Source: Sulfuricurvum sp. (GTDB lineage: Bacteria; Campylobacterota; Campylobacteria; Campylobacterales; Sulfurimonadaceae). Taken from it: a DNA stretch of 38,436 bases. The DNA lies in NCBI GenBank assembly GCA_024635855.1, contig JAGXHZ010000038.1, forward strand, positions 1-38,436. The letters are read 5' to 3'. Positions 34,584 to 38,436 of the stretch are shown here, one piece after another (position 1 is the stretch's first letter; each line of letters begins with the position of its first letter). Below the pieces are notes generated by a model, which saw only the letters and a program-made list of their open reading frames with translations, was not told where the DNA came from and made no database searches. The translations under genes were made by a program, and so were the position numbers.

Positions 34584-36320
34584 TTAGCGATTCAAAAATC
34601 CTACTGATTTTTCGCTGTCAAAACTGCCTTGCTTTTCCTTGAGGATTTCATCTTCAAAATCACTCAGCATGAAAACGGCGTTATCGCGAGCGGCGACATT
34701 ATAAGCGGTATTTTTTACGATCAGATTAATCTGTCCCCCCGTTAATGGATGATGGATAAGCTTTTCAATGTTAAAACCCTCTTCGAATGGGGCGTGCTTA
34801 GGAAGCATCATCTTCCAAAGGTCTAATCGCTGTGCCTGATCCGGTTTTTTGAACTCAATTTTATAGTTGAATCGGCGCGAGAAAGCTTTGTCAATATTTT
34901 CGAGTAAGTTTGTCGTGGCGATCAAAATCCCTTGAAATTTTTCGATTTGCTCTAAAAAGATATTTTGCATCTGATTGTGCATCTGATCGGCGGATGAACC
35001 GACACCGCTTGAACGTGATGCCAAAAACTGATCGGCTTCGTTGAGCAGCAAGATCGGCTCTGTTTTCGTCTGCTTGGTCAAATCTGCATAGGTATCGAAG
35101 ATTTTACGAACATTTTTTTCCGACTCTCCGATGTACATTGAGAGAATCTTCGAACAATCGAAACTCAGCACTTGACGTTTTAGTGAGCGTGAGAGTGAAT
35201 GAGCCGTAAGCGTTTTCCCTGTCCCCGGAGGTCCGTAGAAAATAATCCGTGCGTCGATTCCCGCTTTTTTATCTTTAACCCCCCATTGATGCAAGCGCGT
35301 AATAACCTCTTTGTCCAATTGACGCATGAGGTTTTGGAGCGTTTTTTCCGTAGAGGTATTTAAAACAACATTTTCTAAAGAGGTAACCGGTTCGATCAGC
35401 TCAAAAATCTCTTGCTCTTTGATGAGCATATCGAGCTTGAGTTTGCTTGCTTTTTTCTTTTTTTGCGGGTGCATAATGCTTTGAAGCACCTCATCAACGA
35501 TGTAAAATGCACGGCTTATCCCTCCAAAAGGATTGAGCATCTCTTCGTAATCGATCACATCATCATTAATCAATCGTGCGCCGTCTTCGAGCAGTGCACG
35601 ATTTTTGATCCGTTCGTAATCATCAAAACTAATAAGATCGATCAGAGTATTCATCTCACGCAGATTTCCCTCAGTCGCACTGTATTCTTCTTTTAACAAC
35701 GCTAAAAAAATCACCTGTTCTTTTGGCTCTAACTTTTTTTGCTTGAAAAAACGATCCAGTACAACATCTTGAGAGGTTTGGGCAATCCGTTCATCGATTC
35801 GTTTTTCCAACAAATCAAGCTTGTTTTGAATCCGATTTATCCCCAACGAATGATCGTTCCCGCTGTTGCGAACAATCGACATTTTTTGGTACAACTCAAT
35901 GCGAAAAAATTGGTCTTGCAAGTATTCCAAATGATCGGCATACGGCTTGATCTCAGGAAGCGTCATCTCTAACGACCCCTCTTCGAGAAGTTTCATAAAA
36001 ATCGACGTCAATGCGACAGGGGTATTAAAAAGCTCCAATACAGAAAGTTCACTGATTTTGATCGGAGTAAAGGAGTGGTGGGTAATCCATCCAAGCTCCA
36101 AAAGTGTTTTCACTTCTCCGAAATGGGTCAAATATTCATAATTTTCTGCTCCATAAATCTCTTGCAGCAATTCAAAAACAGGAACATCTTCTTGGGACTG
36201 CAAAAACTTTTGAGTTAAAAGCTGTAAAATTTTTGCCTCTTCAACGGTACATTTTAGCTGAGCAAAAACATGACTCATTTCTATGGTTTTATTTTCTAAA
36301 AAATCGATTAAATATTTCAA
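34584..36320 (-). CDS. AAA+ ATPase of unknown function
   Basis: A 578-residue protein. The N-terminal 330 residues are helical and not recognised. The AAA+ module follows: YGPPGTGKT (Walker A, about 365-373), ILLLNEADQF (Walker B, with Asn where Asp is usual before Glu), IATTN (sensor 1) and FSRRF (arginine finger). The C-terminal helical lid has GGQINLIVKN. Similar ATPases are common in Campylobacterota, without a known role. The start is TTG at 36318-36320, with AAGGA 5 nt upstream; an ATG exists 14 codons further in. The TTG overlaps the stop of the acyl-CoA ligase remnant. An unfoldase or remodelling role is only a family-level guess. Confidence 0.85.
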   Translation of the reverse strand: MKYLIDFLENKTIEMSHVFAQLKCTVEEAKILQLLTQKFLQSQEDVPVFELLQEIYGAENYEYLTHFGEVKTLLELGWITHHSFTPIKISELSVLELFNTPVALTSIFMKLLEEGSLEMTLPEIKPYADHLEYLQDQFFRIELYQKMSIVRNSGNDHSLGINRIQNKLDLLEKRIDERIAQTSQDVVLDRFFKQKKLEPKEQVIFLALLKEEYSATEGNLREMNTLIDLISFDDYERIKNRALLEDGARLINDDVIDYEEMLNPFGGISRAFYIVDEVLQSIMHPQKKKKASKLKLDMLIKEQEIFELIEPVTSLENVVLNTSTEKTLQNLMRQLDKEVITRLHQWGVKDKKAGIDARIIFYGPPGTGKTLTAHSLSRSLKRQVLSFDCSKILSMYIGESEKNVRKIFDTYADLTKQTKTEPILLLNEADQFLASRSSGVGSSADQMHNQMQNIFLEQIEKFQGILIATTNLLENIDKAFSRRFNYKIEFKKPDQAQRLDLWKMMLPKHAPFEEGFNIEKLIHHPLTGGQINLIVKNTAYNVAARDNAVFMLSDFEDEILKEKQGSFDSEKSVGFLNR

Positions 36321-36424
36321 TAACTTCCTTCTTTTAGTACTCGTTTGAGTACTTTGCCTGTAGCGGTTTTCGGTAGGGATTTTACCACAGTAATCGTTTT
36401 AGGTATTTTAAACGGGTAACGAAT
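36317..36424 (-). pseudogene. C-terminal remnant of an acyl-CoA/AMP-forming ligase
   Basis: Minus-strand translation before the stop at 36317-36319 reads RYPFKIPKTITVVKSLPKTA followed by TGKVLKRVLKEGSY. This is the C-terminal A10 motif (PxTxxGKxxxR, catalytic Lys) of the acyl-CoA synthetase superfamily. Only about 35 codons are present; the remaining 450 or more are missing, because the FadL-type porin ends normally just upstream. No start codon or ribosome site serves this fragment. It looks like the residue of a deletion that removed a fadD-like gene between the porin and the ATPase. Recognition of the motif is strong despite the short length. Confidence 0.75.
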
Positions 36425-37605
36425 CAAAAACGATACTCGATTCCCGCAGTAACGAGATATGCACGGGCATTGGAAAATTCGCCGTTAATAGAAGTATTAT
36501 GCACTTCTCTGCTTTCTTTCATATCCATGAGTCCAGCAAGACCAATATTCCATGATTTGTCGATTTGGTAACGACCGCCCATAGACACAATCCATGCATC
36601 CGAATCAGGGAGCTCATATCCAAGCGTCGATTCAGGAACTGGAGTCTCATCGTATGCAACCCCTGCCATGGCTGTCCATTTATCGTATTTTTGGGTAAGT
36701 CCTAGACGGTAAGTGTTGGTATTTTCCCAGTTTTTTGGTTTAGGTGCATCAAAATATGGTGCTAATCCACCTATGGAAACAGGATAGTTAAAATCCAAAT
36801 TTTTATACGCTGACCAAAACGTTCGTTCATAAACCGCTTCAACAGTTGTCCCGCTATCAAATGTATACGCAGTCGCTAAATTCAATGTAGCAGGGACAGG
36901 GACACTTACGCTTGCATCGCCGCTATATGCCAGCGTTGAACCAGAATAAAGTTTTGCACTTCCTTCGATTGACAAGTCAATATTTGAACGATAGGTTGCC
37001 GCAACACTCAATGCGAATGATGGTTTATACATAAGTGCTAAATTATAGCCATAATCAATCGCACTACCTTCCATATCCCGTGAAACAAGATAAGTACTTT
37101 TAACAACTCCACTGCTCGAAATCACCCGAAATCCAACACCCATACTTACTGTATCACTAAGCGGTATCGCCATAGAAGGATTAATCTCTACCGTTTTAAG
37201 GGTGAACTCTTCTGCTGTCGCCTTGGGTGTAACATTCTCCCATCGCTTTGACAATCCAGCCGGAACAACAATACTAAACCCAACACGTGCCCCATTATCC
37301 CCTAACTTTTTAGACGTATAATGAAGTGACGGAACCAAAAAATTTTCCTTCTTAGAACTGTAATTTCCCGTTGTTCCCGAAAAATCAATCGCACTTAATC
37401 CAATATAGGTCGTATCCACTTCGAGCAATTCGGCATCCTCGTTGTAGACCATCGCCGCAGGGTTATAGTACGCCGCATCCGCTCCATGAGCATTGGCTAT
37501 GTATGCCGCACTCAGTGCCGTTGCATTGATCGAACTCTCAGGGATGGCGTAGCCACCTGCCATAAGTGTCGCTGCCGCAACCACTGAAATTACGATGATT
37601 TTCAT
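36424..37605 (-). CDS. OmpP1/FadL/TodX-family outer membrane transporter
   Basis: A 393-residue beta-barrel for long-chain fatty acids or other hydrophobic compounds. The signal peptide MKIIVISVVAAATLMAGGYA is followed by the FadL plug signature, AYYNPAAMVY near residue 45. Alternating hydrophobic strands follow, and the C-terminal Phe in GIEYRF fits outer-membrane assembly. GGAG lies before the ATG, inside the end of nfo, 3 nt after its stop. Its neighbour downstream is the remnant of an acyl-CoA ligase, suggesting an ancestral fatty-acid uptake/activation pair. Substrate is unproven. Confidence 0.9.
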   Translation of the reverse strand: MKIIVISVVAAATLMAGGYAIPESSINATALSAAYIANAHGADAAYYNPAAMVYNEDAELLEVDTTYIGLSAIDFSGTTGNYSSKKENFLVPSLHYTSKKLGDNGARVGFSIVVPAGLSKRWENVTPKATAEEFTLKTVEINPSMAIPLSDTVSMGVGFRVISSSGVVKSTYLVSRDMEGSAIDYGYNLALMYKPSFALSVAATYRSNIDLSIEGSAKLYSGSTLAYSGDASVSVPVPATLNLATAYTFDSGTTVEAVYERTFWSAYKNLDFNYPVSIGGLAPYFDAPKPKNWENTNTYRLGLTQKYDKWTAMAGVAYDETPVPESTLGYELPDSDAWIVSMGGRYQIDKSWNIGLAGLMDMKESREVHNTSINGEFSNARAYLVTAGIEYRF

Positions 37606-37608
37606 ACT

Positions 37609-38436
37609 TTACTCCTGCATTGAATATAAAAGTGCTATCTCTTGTCCCCAAATCGTCTCATCAATCGTCTCAAGGACTAAGGGTATATCATCCATACGAG
37701 GATCATTCATGAGAAAACGAAACGTATCCAGTCCGATTTTCCCCTTCCCAAGCGAGTCATGTCGGTCAACATGAGAGCCTAAATCAGGTTTTGAATCGTT
37801 AATGTGCATCCCTTTGAGATAATTAAATCCTATTATTGTATCAAATTCTTTCCATGTTGCATCATACGCTTCGCGAGTACGAATATCATATCCTGCCGTA
37901 AACATATGACACGTATCGATACATACTCCGACACGTGATTTGTCATCAATGCGCTCGATGATGGCTGCAATATGCTCAAACCTCCATCCGAGATTAGACC
38001 CCTGTCCTGCGGTATTTTCGATGGTGAGATTGACACCTTCCACCGTTTTAATCGCCTCGTTCATACTCATGGCAATACGGTCTATGCACTCTTCTTCACT
38101 GATTTGCTTGAGGTGGCTTCCCGGATGAAAATTCAATCGATCAAGCCCCAACTGTGAACAACGCTGCAACTCATCGATAAATGCTTCCAGTGATTTTTCA
38201 CGCTTCTCTTCTTCGGGATGTCCGAGATTAATAAGATACGAATCATGAGGTAAAACATGGCAGGGAAGAATTCCGCTTTTGGCAAGATTGTCTTTAAACA
38301 ATCCAATCGTTTCATCCTCAAGTGGTTTTGCCGCCCACTGCTTTTGATTTTTAGTAAAAAGGGCAAACGCTTTGGCACCGATTTTCATCGCGTTGAGTGG
38401 TGCGTTAAAAACACCGCCCGAAGCAGAGACGTGAGC
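37609..38436 (-). CDS. nfo: Endonuclease IV (AP endonuclease), 5' end beyond window
   Basis: Cleaves DNA at abasic sites in base-excision repair. The frame runs open to the window edge: [16 protein letters not shown] precedes the internal [14 protein letters not shown], so the Met at 38386-38388 is not the start and only a few N-terminal codons are missing. Metal-site motifs: [61 protein letters not shown] and VLETI. All Zn ligands expected in the visible part are present. Followed within 3 nt by the FadL-type gene. Confidence 0.95.
   Translation of the reverse strand, partial: AHVSASGGVFNAPLNAMKIGAKAFALFTKNQKQWAAKPLEDETIGLFKDNLAKSGILPCHVLPHDSYLINLGHPEEEKREKSLEAFIDELQRCSQLGLDRLNFHPGSHLKQISEEECIDRIAMSMNEAIKTVEGVNLTIENTAGQGSNLGWRFEHIAAIIERIDDKSRVGVCIDTCHMFTAGYDIRTREAYDATWKEFDTIIGFNYLKGMHINDSKPDLGSHVDRHDSLGKGKIGLDTFRFLMNDPRMDDIPLVLETIDETIWGQEIALLYSMQE

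Noticed and set aside
1..38436. CRISPR arrays, insertion sequences, prophage, rRNA and riboswitches
   Set aside because: No regularly spaced repeats, transposase or integrase motifs, phage structural genes or recognisable riboswitch or rRNA sequence were seen on either strand.

Overview
The window reads as a chromosomal segment of a Campylobacterota (epsilonproteobacterial) chemolithotroph, most like the Sulfurimonas/Sulfuricurvum group. This rests on four observations: the order gap-pgk-tpiA divergent from nadD-rsfS; a 14-subunit-type nuo operon in which NuoE and NuoF are replaced by a small NuoE-like protein and a GltD-like flavoprotein; two tandem nuoG genes; and the flagellar gene pflA directly after nuoN, as in Campylobacter. 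Species assignment is inference, since no rRNA gene is present.

Layout. 1-3856: glycolysis/gluconeogenesis operon gap-pgk-tpiA on the minus strand, tpiA running off the left edge with an abnormal C-terminus, and the divergent nadD-rsfS pair. 3915-3991: tRNA-Arg(GCG). 4050-5940: minus-strand operon mqnP (menaquinone prenyltransferase), a PilZ-like protein and a membrane-anchored coiled-coil protein. 6003-6896: miaA on the plus strand with a promoter that predicts a leaderless mRNA. 6918-14311: an A/T-richer accessory module, a type I restriction-modification operon (hsdR-hsdM-hsdS) continued by a HipA-like kinase and a DUF3037-type protein. 14376-34156: one long minus-strand operon, nuoA-B-C-D-(E-like)-(F-like)-G1-G2-H-I-J-K-L-M-N followed by pflA. 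34157-34475: non-coding leader region with a candidate promoter and palindromes. 34476-34552: tRNA-Arg(CCT). 34584-38436: nfo (5' end beyond the window), a FadL-type porin, the C-terminal remnant of an acyl-CoA ligase, and an AAA+ ATPase.

How the parts fit. The nuo operon encodes a proton-pumping complex I whose electron input is not the usual NADH dehydrogenase module. The flavoprotein replacing NuoF carries a NuoF-type iron-sulfur segment (one Cys ligand replaced by Gly), GltD-type iron-sulfur, FAD and pyridine-nucleotide domains. The quinone it reduces is menaquinone, consistent with the MqnP-type prenyltransferase. PflA is a flagellar motor scaffold protein, so a motility gene lies at the end of the respiratory operon.

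The best candidate for an undescribed system is the accessory module. HsdS carries an extra C-terminal domain of about 180 residues resembling Panacea/SocA-type antitoxin domains, and the operon continues into a HipA-like kinase plus a DUF3037 protein with tight spacing. An 11-bp inverted repeat lies at both edges of this module.
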